Of a stretch of 42,500 nucleotides of DNA, positions 17,725-29,976 are shown one piece after another. The notes beneath the pieces are model-generated. The model saw nothing but the letters and a program-made list of their open reading frames with translations. It was not told the origin of the DNA and ran no database searches. The DNA is from Paulinella micropora. Lineage: Eukaryota > Cercozoa > Imbricatea > Euglyphida > Paulinellidae. Numbering within the stretch: the stretch's first letter is position 1; every line of letters starts with the position of its first letter. A program made the translations under genes and the position numbers. The DNA lies in contig WBZZ01003780.1 in assembly GCA_019918135.1 (NCBI GenBank), positions 47,501 through 90,000 on the forward strand, written 5' to 3'.

Positions 17725-20346
17725 GTGACTACTAGAACTGCCTTGACATACTGTATTGCTAGTGTATGTGTGGAATATAAATGCAACTCAACATTGGTTA
17801 TTGGTAATCAGGTGGAAAATAGAAGCGCCAATGACAGTGTCTGGAGTGCAAGCGCTGATGACAGTAGTTTCTTCAGTGGACGTGAGAGTACAGGTAGTGA
17901 GAACGATGGTTTCTCGACGGGGGGTGGCCATGTCTCGACCGGAGGAAGCAACGAAAGTAGCGAAAGCGGCGCTAGCATGGATGCCAAGAACTGCCACGGG
18001 AATGAGATTCCCGCATATCGCTGCACTCATTGCAAGGAATCTAGGTCTAGTAATGGTGCCAAACTAAAACGCTGTTGGGCGTGCCACTCTATTCTTCATG
18101 TATCGGCCTACTGCGCGTACTGTGTCGGGAACGGGTGTGGTCAAGAGAAAATAATGTGTTTCTCCTGCGCTGACGAATATCATCACTCGAAAATGTTAGA
18201 GTTTACCGATGCCGCGATCTTCCAATCACTGGAAATGTTCTATTGGATCCTGCGCATGAGATCCGAAAAAGCTCAGCAAACGTTCCAAATCTCAGACGAA
18301 GATTGCAAAAGAATTCCTGCAAGCTGCATCGATAACTTCTGGTATACGCTTTCCACACGTAAAATGGAGAGCAGATGTCCCCGAGGATCTGCACACAATT
18401 ACGGCTTTCTTCAGGGTTTATGACGTGGAGGTGGGCAACAGTATGACGTACAAAGATGTCAAAGCGCACGGTTTGCCATGCACATGCAATGCGATTAAAA
18501 CAGACACAAGGCGACTCCTATGTCTGTGTTGCTTGTTGCGTGGAGGTGAGGCAAGTAAATCACTACCACGAGAAGTCTTGCAGCTTGAATCTAGATCATC
18601 TAATAAGGTTTTCTTGCGAGAGGTCACCGAAAGTTTTTTTGCTGACGTTGAGACGAGGAACATCGCACCGGTAACAACATCTGAAGCGTTAACAGGAAGC
18701 AAGAATTTGGCGGAAGGACCAACACACGCGGCAGCAGGAACTGGAGGTTGGGCTCTACCAACAATATCAAGCAACAGTCAATTGTCTACAGAATTCCCGT
18801 CTGCGCTGATATCTCATTTAGATTTACTGGTAACAACTAAATGATGCAACTGTACCGTGTTGGATGTATGTACATGCTGACGTGAACAGGACGCTTTGAA
18901 AGGTAATCCGCGACTTGAAGTCGTCAGGCACCTGTTGAACCAACACCTGCAAAAAGACTGCCCTGGATCTGTGTTTGTGATGCCCTTGAACTGCTGCGAC
19001 ATCGTGGAAACCGTGGAATGGCAGAATGCTTTTCGTATGATGCAAGGCCCGTCGTGGATGCTTCCCTTGAACAGACAGGGCGAAACAACGGTAAGTGACC
19101 CTGACACGGCAAGAGCAGAAAGGTAAATGTGTTTGGGAATAGCGACATCACAGTTATTGGAGACTGTGTGTGACGCAGCTGGAAGAAACTGGAAGCAGTC
19201 GTGTTCGCGATACACAATAACATGATGGCAAAGTACACGATAGGCCTGTGCCTTGTTCCCACACCATATGATCTCGCAATGAGGCAGGCAAGAATGGCTG
19301 GGGCTACTGGCACTGGCATGACTAATGAATTACTGACGCCCTGGCTATTTTTCTGTCCGTCCTTTACAGGGATGTCAAACGCAAAGCTGAACTTCTACAG
19401 CAAGCAGATCAGAGAATTCATGAATTCTTGGTTCAGGTACTTAAAGCTGAGCGTGCCTGATGCGAATCACGTGGATTTCACAACGATGCCTTACGAGAGG
19501 GCCCAGGTGTACATACACGCAGATGCTTACCTACCTGCACACAGTAAATAAACATGAATTGCATTATAATTATGTGATGTGCTGCTTGGCCTGCAATCAG
19601 GTGATAGAGGAACACAACAGGGACGACTGGCTATGACGTTGTTTTTCCTTGAAAGAATATTGAACTACGCTAGGGACCACGTGGGCCAGCCTGTGATCTG
19701 GAATCAGCAGGTCTATTGTGACGTGTTGGCAAATGTGCAAACTTGACTTGACTATGATTGACAGAGAGTGAGGGAAGCAATATGTTTTAAGTGGCAAAAA
19801 GACATTATGGAATTCCGAGAACGGATGTGCCGCTGGTTACAAGCAGATCTTGACACTAGTACCACCATCTCCCGTCAAGGTGAGAATCGCTTGCAAGGTC
19901 TTGCCAGCGTCGATATGTACAACACACCCAGGGGGAAAGGCGCACGTGTCGTAGAAAGGCAGGAAAATGCTGCCAGTGTGCTACCAAGCAAACAATTTCC
20001 TCCAACGAGTCTAGTTGCCAAAGTGCCTGGAGGGGTTATTTCCAGCGATAGTGAGGTTGTTGAATCGGCGAATTATTCACAGAGTCCTAGCAGCGCAAGC
20101 GTGTTCCACACACCCAACGGACCAAGCTCTGGCGGCGCTAGTGTGTGCAAGACACCCAACGGGAAATTCGCGTGTGCCGTAGCAAGCGAAGACAATGCTC
20201 ACAGAACTCACATTTCCAGCGACAGAGAGGACGTGGTGCAGCCGCTATCTCACTCGACAGGTACTACTGTGCTGCCCCGGAGAAAGCAACAAGGGGAAAG
20301 TAAAAAAGGCAAGGAAGCAAAAAACCACAAGGAAGCAGGTATTTAA
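17725..20346 (+). CDS. Multi-exon gene for a Cys-rich zinc-binding protein
   Basis: Six exons with matching phases: (17,814 or earlier)-18,341, 18,415-18,829, 18,890-19,122, 19,179-19,543, 19,601-19,710, 19,765-20,346. The introns are 73, 60, 56, 57 and 54 nt, all GT-AG; each removes a frame change or stop. A good acceptor (ATCAG) at 17,813 probably starts the first visible exon; the ATG of MDAKNCHGNE near 17,975 is another option. The N-terminal part is Ser/Gly-rich. A zinc-binding cluster follows (YRCTHCKES..., CWACHS, CAYCVGNGC, MCFSCADEYHH), about ten Cys plus His, later CTCNA and CLCC. The middle has ANHVDF and DRGTQQGR motifs that I do not recognise. The C-terminus is Ser/Thr-rich and ends in Lys-rich text. 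Probably nuclear and nucleic-acid binding (inference). The gene may continue after 20,346 (see 20,415). Confidence 0.65.
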
Positions 20347-20414
20347 ATAATAAATACAAAATCATTACTGTGTAATAATTCAACCAGCCTGGCTTATACA
20401 TGAATGTGTGGCAG

Positions 20415-20498
20415 CGCTCGCTGAAAAAAATACAGAGTCCATGGAGTGAAGAAGAGCTGAAGGAAATAGGACAGGGCAAGGAAGCTGAAGCTTTGAAG
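20415..20498 (+). CDS. Possible further exon, ending at a GTATGT donor at the inversion breakpoint
   Basis: After a GGCAG acceptor an open frame encodes KKIQSPWSEEELKEIG...EALK and ends AAG before GTATGT at 20,499. The SPWSEEEL text is Myb-repeat-like, but the piece is too short to name. The phase to the preceding exon does not fit with the most obvious donor at 20,339, so the link is unproven. The donor sits within a few bases of the point where copia sequence begins. Confidence 0.35.
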
Positions 20499-20511
20499 GT
20501 ATGTATGTATG
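20499..20511. other. Inferred inversion breakpoint, left
   Basis: Host-element sequence (GCTTTGAAGGTATGT) changes to copia integrase (CTAGGGAAGCAGGTTGGC). The ATGTATGTATGT here shares ATGTA with the other breakpoint at about 34,184-34,188. Confidence 0.6.
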
Positions 20512-23018
20512 TCTAGGGAAGCAGGTTGGCAAAGGCAACTATAGGGGGAAACGCGTAATGTTGCTTGGGTACGATGTATTCAAGGAACTTTACCGAGTTT
20601 GGGATGGTCGAAAGATCATAACAAATGTACGGAATGTACGCTTTAACCACAATATAGTTGGTAAGGATGCTCACCCACCCAGAGAAGTCAGATGGGACGA
20701 CGAGGAATCTGAGGGGGAGAGTAGTGACACTAGACAGCTAGAGCAGCCGTTAGACCCAGTCGTTAGACGAACCCAAACACAACGATGAGGGGGAGTCAGA
20801 TAGGTATGAGGAGACACAGGAGGAAAAAGACTTTCAACGTCCAGATTTCGGTCTTCCATCAGAGTCAAAGGTAGAACTAGCTGACAACAAGGGTGATGGA
20901 CCAACATCCGTCACATTGTTTGAGGCGCAAAGCCCCGAAGCAGACCACCCTAGTAGGAGGTACGTAGAGGGAGACGCGCCCACCAACTTCAAGGGCCTCA
21001 CCTGGGAGCAAAGTGACAAAATCACAACAGCTAACATAGTGAGAGGGAAACGAGAAGCTAAGGTTAGGACACCGATTACACAACCACCTCCAGAAAAGAA
21101 GGCAGCAGCTAAAGCAGCTAATTTGACAGGAGAGAGAGAGTTAGTGTTCCGGGAACAGCTTTTGGAGTAGAATGGGCAAAGGAAGAATATGGAGACAACT
21201 AGCAGTCCGTTAAGAGAGAAGGAAAAGTCTTAGAACCATGCGAGAAAGGAGAAAGACTTAAATTCCGTAATATGCCTAAGCCCAGTCACTTCGTAGTCTT
21301 TGACGATGGTCAAGTAGAAAAGATGTTAGATAGTGAGATCAGAAAGTATCGGATAGATAGAATAAGACCAGTCGGAGAACTAGAGCATCCCGAAATGTCC
21401 GCAGAAAGTATCGTAGAGGATCATACCACTGCGCTACTGTACCTGACATTGAAGGTACCTAAGGCAATCGTAGACGAGGGTTTAACCGCGAAAGAGTTGA
21501 AAGCTGGAATGGATAAAGAGATCGAAGCTCTTAAGTCTTTTAACACTTACACATGGGTAAGCCCTAAAGAAGCGAAAGCGAAAGGAGTAAAAGTAGTGAG
21601 ACTGACATGGGTACACAAAGTCAAGCTAGACGATAAGGAACGAAAGATCATTAAGTCAAGGTTAGCTTTGAGGGGAGATATGCTAGAGCCAGGAGTTAGC
21701 TATAACCCAGATCAATTATTTGTGCCCTGTGCCGCGCACCGCTCATTACTTTTTTTATCTAAGCTTGCAGCATGGCATGGACATAAGCTATACGGTATAG
21801 ACTTCAAAAATGCTTATCTAAATGCAAGAATGCATGATCCTGTTTATGCTTATGCACCTGATGGTATAGACAGTGAGGAGCATGAAGGCATGATATGGAG
21901 AGTAGATGGAGCTCTGTATGGCGCGCCGCAAGCTGGTAGGAGATGGTATGAGATCTTAGCCCCTAAGTTAGAGGAATTAGGATTCAGGTTACTAGATTCA
22001 GACTTGTGTATGTTCGTTGAAAAGGACAAACCGATAAGAGATGCTATAATTGGTATTTTCCATGTAGATGATCTTATTTTCTCTGCTCCTAACGAACAAG
22101 CATACAATCGTTTTGCTAGTAAGCTAGAAAAGTTTTATCCTCTTAAAAGATTGGGAGTGGCTAAAGAGTTCAACGGCATAGAAATCGTTCAGGAAGGAGG
22201 GAGCATTCTATTGCATCAGAAGAAGTACCAAGAACAGATATTAAAGGATGTAGGATATGCAGATGTTAGACCAGTAAGCACCCCTAGTGCAGAACACGAG
22301 CCCGAACCCATGGGAGAGACTAGTGCACTTAGCAATTCGTAGTTTAGTAGGAAAACTTCTATTTCTAACCAAGATGACACGTCCAGATGCAGATCAAGCA
22401 CTGAATGCAGCGAGCGTAATGCAGACAGTAGATCCAGGACTCACTTATACTTTACTAGGTAGAATTTTCAGATATTTAAAAAGTTCATATCGAGGTATTG
22501 CATTTCACGGGCCTAAATCCTCGCAAGAAGGAAGGACATACCCCAAAATTACTTTGTGGCCAGACGCAGCGCATAAGATTTGCAAGAAAACCGGAAAGTC
22601 GCGTACAGGTTATATAGTGTTATGGGGCGGAGACCCGGTAGCTTGGTTGTCGAAACGACAAGCTAGAATTGCACTAAGTTCCAATGACGCGGAAATTTTC
22701 GCAGCAGCAGAGTGCATACGAGAAGGATTAGCTATCCGACACATCACAGAAGAGTTAGGTATAGCACAGAAAGGGCCAATAGAGCTTTATGAAGATAACG
22801 CTCAGACTATCTTAGCAGCAGAGAGGGGATTGTCAGGACCACGTACTAAACATCTACCCTTAGAACTGCACTTTATCCATCACACACAGAGAGACAATGA
22901 AATAAAGTTTGTAAAAGTAGGAACTAAGAAACAAATCGCAGACATAATGACAAAACACGTGTCTAGGGATCAATTCGAATATCTCGTGAAAAAGTTCATG
23001 ATAAAACTTGATCCGTAA
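20501..23018 (+). pseudogene. Ty1/copia pol, 3' half: integrase C-terminus, RT, RNase H
   Basis: The frame opens in the integrase C-terminal domain (LLGYDVFKELYRVWDGRKI, the family's 'GY....KGYRVWDP..RKI'). An acidic linker with RRYVEGDAPTNFKG follows, broken by stops and frame changes (20,786 and 21,168-21,240). The RT block 21,272-22,342 has YGIDFKNAYLNA (motif A), GAPQAGRRWYE and FHVDDLIFSA (VDD). A one-base frameshift near 22,300 separates RNase H (22,290-23,018): LWPDAAHK, KSRTGYIVLWGG, WLSKRQ...ALSSNDAEIFAAAE, YEDNAQT, and the closing QIADIMTKHVS. Gag, protease and the integrase core are missing here but occur on the other strand at 34.2-36.5 kb. Not functional as it stands. Confidence 0.9.
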
Positions 23019-23716
23019 TTTTACATCTCAAGTCTACAAACTTACGTAAAGTACGCAAATTTACGCTAAGTCCACTCATGATTTTCTTTTGTGAGTTTTC
23101 TCTCTTTGGAGTGTGCAGGTAGTATCTTGCGCAGGTAGTAGAGCATCATCCTTTGGAGCCGATCCCGTGGAAGTTTAAGTCGAGCGCGGATACGAGGCGT
23201 GTGACGCAGTCACAATCGATCGTTATGCGACAAGAGCGGGACATCATAATGGCTGAAGTTGAGCGGACGGCGATGTTAGTCTTCGATCACGATTCTTCTT
23301 GTGGACCCTTCTGTTAAGGAATACATCGGAGGAAATGTTGCTTTCGAGATCGCAGCGGAACGCGACGGAATTAGTTTTTTTCTACGTAATGGCAATTTAT
23401 TGTTTTACATCAGATTTATCGAGTCAGGGATGTAATTCATTCATGTACTAAGTTGTAAGCCAAAGGAACCGCTACTTTTGTTTTAATCGATGAAGTCGAG
23501 ATGCCGTAAGGTTACGAAGCAGCAGAAGTGGATTCAAGGGAGTACAATTTTCAAGTTTTGAGTTATTGACTGAACTTTAAGTTGTCAAACACTACTTTAT
23601 TCGAGTTTTACAACTTCAAGTCAGTGCCGTTATCGTAATTTGAGTTTTTATTAGTAGATGGTATTTCAAGTCATTGGTAACTTGCATTATCGACATATAA
23701 CTAAGGGGGGGGGCGT
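23019..23716 (+). other. copia 3' untranslated region with polypurine tract
   Basis: No ORF. It ends AACTAA-G9-CGT (G run 23,705-23,713), a polypurine tract immediately before the LTR, which would prime plus-strand DNA synthesis. Confidence 0.6.
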
Positions 23717-24705
23717 TGTTAGAACAATTACGTTTTTACTTTAGTAATTACTTCAAGTGAAATTGTGAGTAATTTATTCGTATTGTAGAATACCGTAGTT
23801 CTAGTCTATAATTGTGATAGACGTGACGGTAATATTGGCATTCAGGATTGGACACTTATCATTGAGTACAATTACAGTTAGTTGTGCGAGTGTGACCTTT
23901 TGTGTCGTCAGTTCTGCTATCTACGTGCGTGATTAAAGTGTCGATTGGCATCGTGGCTTCTAACGAAGTCTCTCACCAAACCGGCGTCCAAGGTATTAAG
24001 GTACGTGAGTTACCGGGTAATTACCTAATCAACGCGAACTCTCAGCTATCAAGTTATTAATAATAAGTCAGAACTCTATGGCTGCCGCGTGATACAGCCC
24101 TGACTCCATATGCATGAGAGCCGCAGGTGAAATACAATACCAGTAAATAGCACAGATCACTTCGTTTATCATTTACGTCACTAAGATTTTTACTGGTGTG
24201 CAGACGGACTTGGGTGCAACGTACGATCACGGTGAACGTAGATTGTGAGTTTGGTTTGCATGCGCAGTCTTGACAGTGAAAACATATAAAGTACTTGAAT
24301 AAGTGCGTTCAAGTAAAAATGTTGAAATTTCAAGTGTTCATGGCTTGAACGGTGAATAGTTGTGGATTCAAAGTTCACCTCGGAAACCTGGTGATTTTCC
24401 GGAATTGATCAGTATGATCCGTCTTTTTAGTCCAGTAAATTCCCTTGTTCACAAATTTACAGTCTCATGCGAGTTCACGGAAAATAGTGGGGAAAAGATA
24501 ATAGAAAGGGAAAGAAATGCAATTGCTGGAGAACCTTTGAATTAATCGTTTGAAGTCATTTCTGAACGGAATCGAAAACTAGTTAGTGAAGTCGAAACGT
24601 CGTACAGAGGAGAATCTAACGAGTTGGTGATGGCAAAAATAGTATAATTTCAACGGTAGTGGTTTTGGCCGGTCGTTAAAGTGCTCAGTCTGATAGCTCC
24701 CCCCC
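23717..24705 (+). repeat. copia 3' LTR (end approximate)
   Basis: Starts TGTTAGAACAATTACG directly after the polypurine tract, a typical copia LTR start. The right end is set by loss of similarity to the inverted relative at 4,550-5,215; I could not identify a clear ...CA end or target duplication. It contains the boxes listed for the fragments at 2.2 and 4.6-5.2 kb. No 5' LTR is visible in the window. Confidence 0.6.
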
Positions 24706-25298
24706 CAGACCTAACGGTTGAGTAGAGTTGCGTACAGAATGAGTGACTAACGAAGGGTCAGTGACTTGTCTCGCTAAAAAATGAAAAGGAGTAAAGAGAA
24801 AGATGAGTCTCTTTCAACCATAGGGGAAGATGAAAAAGAAGTGTGTCGATGTGGGGCGCATTGGAGACGAAGATCAGCCGGGGCCGGATATCGGGATGCG
24901 GAAGCGGGACTGAGACAATTGAGGCGCAGTAGCGATGCGTTGATATCGGGGAGCTGCCATGTATCGCACAGCCGAGATGAACCATATGTAATGCACCAAT
25001 TATGCCGTGCCGATATAGTCACTGAGGTGTTCAGGTTCGATGAGAATGATCGTTGACCTGCAGGCATAAGAGGCGATCAAGGACTGACAGGGATACGCTG
25101 GTCGTGGCGTAGCTTGTCTAGGGACGATGGCGGGCCAAGTGGGAAAAGCGCTGGGCTGTGGCGGGTGAAGCCGGTACGATGAGTAAAACCCACTTGAGAG
25201 TGTTGGAGGGCTATTCCTTTGATATTGCCTGCCTACCTTTCTGGAAGGTGTGCAGTGGAAAGGATTCGCCTGTCGTGATGAGAGGGCCTCGAAGACGT
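24706..25298. other. Unassigned sequence between copia LTR and Ty3 relic
   Basis: Several open frames on both strands (for example 24,781-25,056 plus) show no family signature. It may be the downstream part of the Ty3-type element on the minus strand, but nothing supports this directly. Confidence 0.4.
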
Positions 25299-26823
25299 TT
25301 AAGAACGTTGGCGGATAGTTTTGCCTTTGCCTTTTAGTTTCTTGAAGGGGCGCCACTCGATGTGGCGATGAACGACTTGATCGTTGGTGATGTCGAAGAG
25401 AAGGGGCTTCCAGGTAGCTAAGGGTTTGTCCCAGCGCTGGATAGTGCTTTTGTCCTTTGTGTCTTCGTAGATGGGACGGAAGAGAGGGTTGTCATTTGAG
25501 GTCATACCGAGCTGATGAACTACGAGGTCGTTTTCCTCGTTCTCTGGGTGACACTCATGATTCCAAAACGATGCCAAGTTTAACCTGGTCTTGGTCGACG
25601 AATGCAACGACTTCGCCAGTTGTGTAGTTGACTGAGTCGTCATCGTAATCGTCCACTGCGACCGTGTTGAGCGGGGTGACGCCATCAGTGGGTGCGGTGT
25701 ACGGGGCGAGGTGTGAGCGGTCAATGCATTTCAATACCTTGTTGGTCTTGAGGTGGCGCATTTTGAAGCAGTTGGAGCTGACCTGCTCAACGATGGTGTA
25801 AGGGCAGTCGAACTGCAGAACGGAAGAGGCCGGAATGCCTTGTTGGGAAGGCTTGGGGCGGTAGACGGAGGCTGTGTCGCCTACTTTCCATTCCTTGACA
25901 GCATTGCGGCGGCCTTTGTTCTTTTGGGCGACGGACCGAGCGCGCGTAACGGTGGTGTACGCGCTGACATAGGCTGTGACAGCGGTGCGGGCGCTGTTCA
26001 GCAGAGCGATCTGTTCTGCGGACTGTATTGACAGTGTAGGTGCGGCGTCGAGCGCGGCGCTGGAGGCGGTGGCGCGGGCGTTGATAATCTCCGGCGAATC
26101 GAAGAAGTCCAACGTGCAGCGGGGCTTGCGGGCAAGCATTCCTTCGAAGGCAGTGGTGCCGGTCGCTGTGGACACGTAGGTGTTCTGAGCGAAGGAAAGG
26201 GAAGGGGTGATGCTGGGCCAGTTGGTCTTTTCTGCCTTGGGGAGAGACTGGACAGCCGTGCGGATAGCCTTGTGGCGGCATTCGACGTAGCCAAGTTGAT
26301 GATGCGAGTAGGGCGCGGTGGTGAGCCATTCGAGGCCGGCTACGCTGCAAAATCGTTTGGCCAACGTACCGATGAAAGAACTATGGTATTCGCCGGAGAA
26401 GATGGATTCCGGAAAACCAAAGATGTAGGCCCACCGGTTGAGGATGAGCTCCACTGTTTCTTCCGCGGATGTGGAGTTGCACGGGATAAACTGGAGGAAT
26501 CCCGAGAAGAGATCGACAATAGTCAGGATGTACTGAGAAACGACGCCAGGGATGCCGATGTGGACCTGGTCGAGGCCGATGCCCTGTCCTTGATGTGTCC
26601 ACGTAAGCGAGGAGTAGCGGCCGTGGTTAAGGGTCAGGCGGGCGTGGACCAGTTGGCAGAAGTGGCAGTCGCGGAGGGCGGCGAGGACGTCAAGATGCAT
26701 GATGTCCGTACCGTCAGTACGGAACAAAACGTAGCGCTCCTTGATGAAGTGGACAAGCGTCGGCGCTTTAGCGTGGTTCTGGGTCTTCCTCTTCTTCTTC
26801 CAAGTGCTGTCTTTGTCTCCGTG
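25299..26823 (-). pseudogene. Ty3-type integrase relic
   Basis: The frame opens at 26,823 after a TAG; RDCHFCQLVHA looks like the zinc-binding CxxC of the N-terminal domain. The core reads GLDQVHIG (first Asp), TIVDLFSGFLQF, FPESIFSGEYHSSF and HHQLGYVECRHKAI (Glu). At the position where Ty3 integrases have S-D-x-G the sequence is S-G-E-Y, so the second catalytic Asp is absent. The C-terminal part has WKVGDTASVYRPK (an SH3-like 'GD.V....') and an extension. A frameshift near 25,560 moves the frame from ...GIVLES to HECHPENEE..., which runs to 25,299. No RT, RNase H or LTRs are attached. An inactive fragment. Confidence 0.75.
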
Positions 26824-27268
26824 CTACTGTTTTTCTTTGGGTTGGAAGGGAAGGTGGTTGCGATAGAACCAGTGTTTGCGATGCATCAGGGGGAGGGGGA
26901 GAACTGGGAGAGCGTGAGCTTGATGGGTTACTGGAAAGGGAGGAGGCTGAATCTGCAGTGTTGGCGTCTTCTATTGACAGTGACGTATCCTCTTTTTGAC
27001 CACCGTTGGTTTTTGCACGGGCTCTTTCTCTTCTGTGTTGTCTGCCAAGTTGGTCTCATCCACTTCAACTGCTTCTTCGTGCTTCTTCTTCTTCTCTTGT
27101 TGCTTTTCTTGTGTGTTCGTGGCCGGGACTTGACGTTTCCGAACTATTGGGGCGTCGGTCCTGCGCTTCTCCGAATTGGAACACCGGGCTGAATTGGAAC
27201 ATCAGCTTTATTACACTGAATTGGAACATGGCTCCAAATATCACGGTGTTTGCGCACCATAATGATAA
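26824..27268. other. No supported gene; short direct repeat GAATTGGAACA
   Basis: The motif GAATTGGAACA occurs three times at about 27,174-27,232, near the start of the AAT block. The long plus-strand frame 26,272-27,192 is the antisense shadow of the integrase plus chance. Confidence 0.5.
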
Positions 27269-27269
27269 C

Positions 27270-27310
<41 letters not shown>

Positions 27311-27462
27311 TAACAATAATAATAATAATAATAATAATAAATAATAACAATAATAATAATATAATAGTAATAGTAATAATATTAGTAATAGTAATAATAA
27401 TAATAATAGTAATAATAGTAATAGTAATAATAATAATAATAGTAATAATAGTAATAGTAATA

Positions 27463-27731
27463 GTGCTTCTCTGTCAATGGCTGATGCATTTCTGCACATG
27501 CGCCTCCATCGTCTCACCCGTGAGGGGAGTACGAAGAATTGACGATAAGCTCTAATGACACCCCCGCAAGGGCAGTTCCAAGACTTCCAGACGGGCCGGT
27601 ATGTTCAATGAAAATACTGGTCCAGAAATAGACCGGTATTGTTCAATGAAAATACTGGTGGCACCGACGGGAATCGAACTGGCGACAGGGCCCAGATGGT
27701 AGAACTTGACCACTGGGCTATCACGGTGTCC
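27463..27731 (-). mobile_element. tRNA-derived SINE, copy E (full length)
   Basis: Complete copy with one extra T in the second duplicated motif (GGTATTGTTC) and one substitution (CAAGACTTCC). Both promoter boxes are intact. Confidence 0.85.
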
Positions 27732-27733
27732 AA

Positions 27734-28019
<286 letters not shown>

Positions 28020-28287
28020 GTGCTTCTCTGTCAATGGCTGATGCATTTCTGCACATGCGCCTCCATCGTCTCACCCGTGAGGGGAGTACGAAGAATTGAC
28101 GATAAGCTCTAATGACACCCCCGCAAGGGCAGTTCCAACACTTCCAGACGGGCCGGTATGTTCAATGAAAATACCGGTCCAGAAATAGACCGGTATGTTC
28201 AATGAAAATACTGGTGGCACCGACGGGAATCGAACTGGCGACAGGGCCCAGATGGTAGAACTTGACCACTGGGCTATCACGGTGTCC
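28020..28287 (-). mobile_element. tRNA-derived SINE, copy F (full length)
   Basis: Complete copy; one substitution in the first duplicated motif (ATACCGG for ATACTGG). Together with copy E it brackets the 287-bp AAT tract. Confidence 0.85.
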
Positions 28288-28320
<33 letters not shown>

Positions 28321-28322
<2 letters not shown>

Positions 28323-28428
28323 TAAAATAATAACTGGAACATTAATTATAATAACAAAAATAAAAACAATAATAAAAATAATAACTAATAATATTGACAA
28401 TAACAATGATAATAATAATCATAATAAC

Positions 28429-28465
<37 letters not shown>

Positions 28466-28561
28466 TTGAATAATAATAATATTAATAACAATAATAAAAA
28501 TAATAATAAAATAATAACTAATAATATTGACAATAACAATGATAATAATAATCATAATAAC

Positions 28562-28602
<41 letters not shown>

Positions 28603-28735
28603 TAACTAGTAATAACACTAATAATAATAGCATAGTCATGGTAAAAATAATACTAACAACAAAAATAGTAGTAACAATAATAAATAATAACAATAATAAA
28701 AATAAAAGTTATAGTAATAATAATAATATTTTTAT
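28321..28735. repeat. Degenerate AAT-derived DNA with a duplicated segment
   Basis: A/T-only sequence with AAC, AGT and ATC variants. A segment of about 60 bp around CTAATAATATTGACAATAAC occurs twice (about 28,384-28,430 and 28,514-28,562). 28,736-28,986 shows no gene. Confidence 0.75.
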
Positions 28736-28986
28736 GATCATAATAGCAATGCCAATAACACCACCGTTACCATTTCCAACTCTAACAAACGCACTCGTAT
28801 TAAAAACCCATATTTAACTCCATTAAAAACTTTGCCACCGATGTTTTCCACAGCACGCATGATTAATAACACTGCCTTTTCCACCATTGTTTGCTAACTC
28901 CGAACAATTCCAATTGTATCAGAAATATTTATTATATCATACAAGTATGTTATACAATCTCTTCCTCTACAGGCATTTGCACACAC

Positions 28987-29346
28987 TCATGGCTCCTCAT
29001 CGTCAGTGTCAATCTCCACTACAACAGGTTTCCCTGCGTTGCATCCAGGTTTCCTTAGTTTCCTTTTCTTGCCCACCATATCTCCTTCCGTGTTACTTCC
29101 CTGCCTACTCTTGGTCGCCCTGCTTGCTTGTCCTGCCTTCGCTTTGTACACATTCGACTTGACGCAAGTGTCGTCGTGTTTGTGCTTCAAGGATGGGTTT
29201 GTACATTGCCTACATCTCGTGCGCGCACTTCTCGCCTTGTGCTTCGAAGCCTGTGACACTTGCGATTGCGCAAGTTTTCCTCCTCTCGAACACTTCCCTA
29301 CTAGGCACGCACCCACCATTTCCCCAACGGGCATCCATTCACACAT
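28987..29346 (-). CDS. C-terminal exon of the integrase/USP gene (zinc motif and basic stretch)
   Basis: The last open frame on this strand. It contains CRQC...KHKHDDTC, a CxxC...H...C zinc motif, then a basic stretch GKKRKLRKPG that looks like a nuclear localisation signal, and an acidic end VEIDTDDEEP before the stop. Several small exons probably lie between it and the USP exons (29,347-29,976), where AG/GT sites are frequent (for example CAG at about 29,966 and 29,932), but I could not fix them. Assignment to the same protein is by position and strand. Confidence 0.45.
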   Translation of the reverse strand: MCEWMPVGEMVGACLVGKCSRGGKLAQSQVSQASKHKARSARTRCRQCTNPSLKHKHDDTCVKSNVYKAKAGQASRATKSRQGSNTEGDMVGKKRKLRKPGCNAGKPVVVEIDTDDEEP

Positions 29347-29976
29347 TCCTTCCTGTACCTGATTCCAGCATCACCTCTACGCTATCCCATCCCCACCTTG
29401 ACAACAGGCTTTCTCCTTGTCCTCCTGGCATGTCATCCAAACACTTTCCATAGTTTTCCTTGACGGTTGATAGCCGCCAACAATCTCCAGCCCTCTCATA
29501 TATACACATTCTCAGTCATGTACCTGTCTGCCGTTTCAAACCAACACCATCACTTGCCCCACTTGCCGCAACGCGTCTGCTCTTTCTTCCCGCTCCTCCT
29601 AGCATGTTTTTCCAAACTCTTACTACAGTTTTCCTTCACGATAACTAACTGCCAACGACAAAAATATAGCGGAACCCTTTACCCCTTGTCCCATGTTCAA
29701 CAGACCTTTGCCTGCAGTTTGCTGGGTGTGAACATCCGCCTGCTTCTGCAATTGTTGTGCTGTTCCCTTCCCCTTCCCTACCCAGTACTCAATCTGGCAC
29801 CCATGCATTGACAGTTTACAAAACACATACCTGCGCTTTGGTCTTGGTCGGTTGGAACTGTGCATACCCCAGATACGGAAGTCGTTCCAGATCCACGCCG
29901 CAACGCTTGCTCAATAATTTCCTGCGTCACCTTGGCACAACAGCATCGAATTTACCTGTAGGCTTGGGTACGTACA

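Noticed and set aside
26272..27192. 306-residue plus-strand frame
   Set aside because: Mostly antisense to the Ty3-type integrase, then hydrophobic low-complexity text; no family signature.
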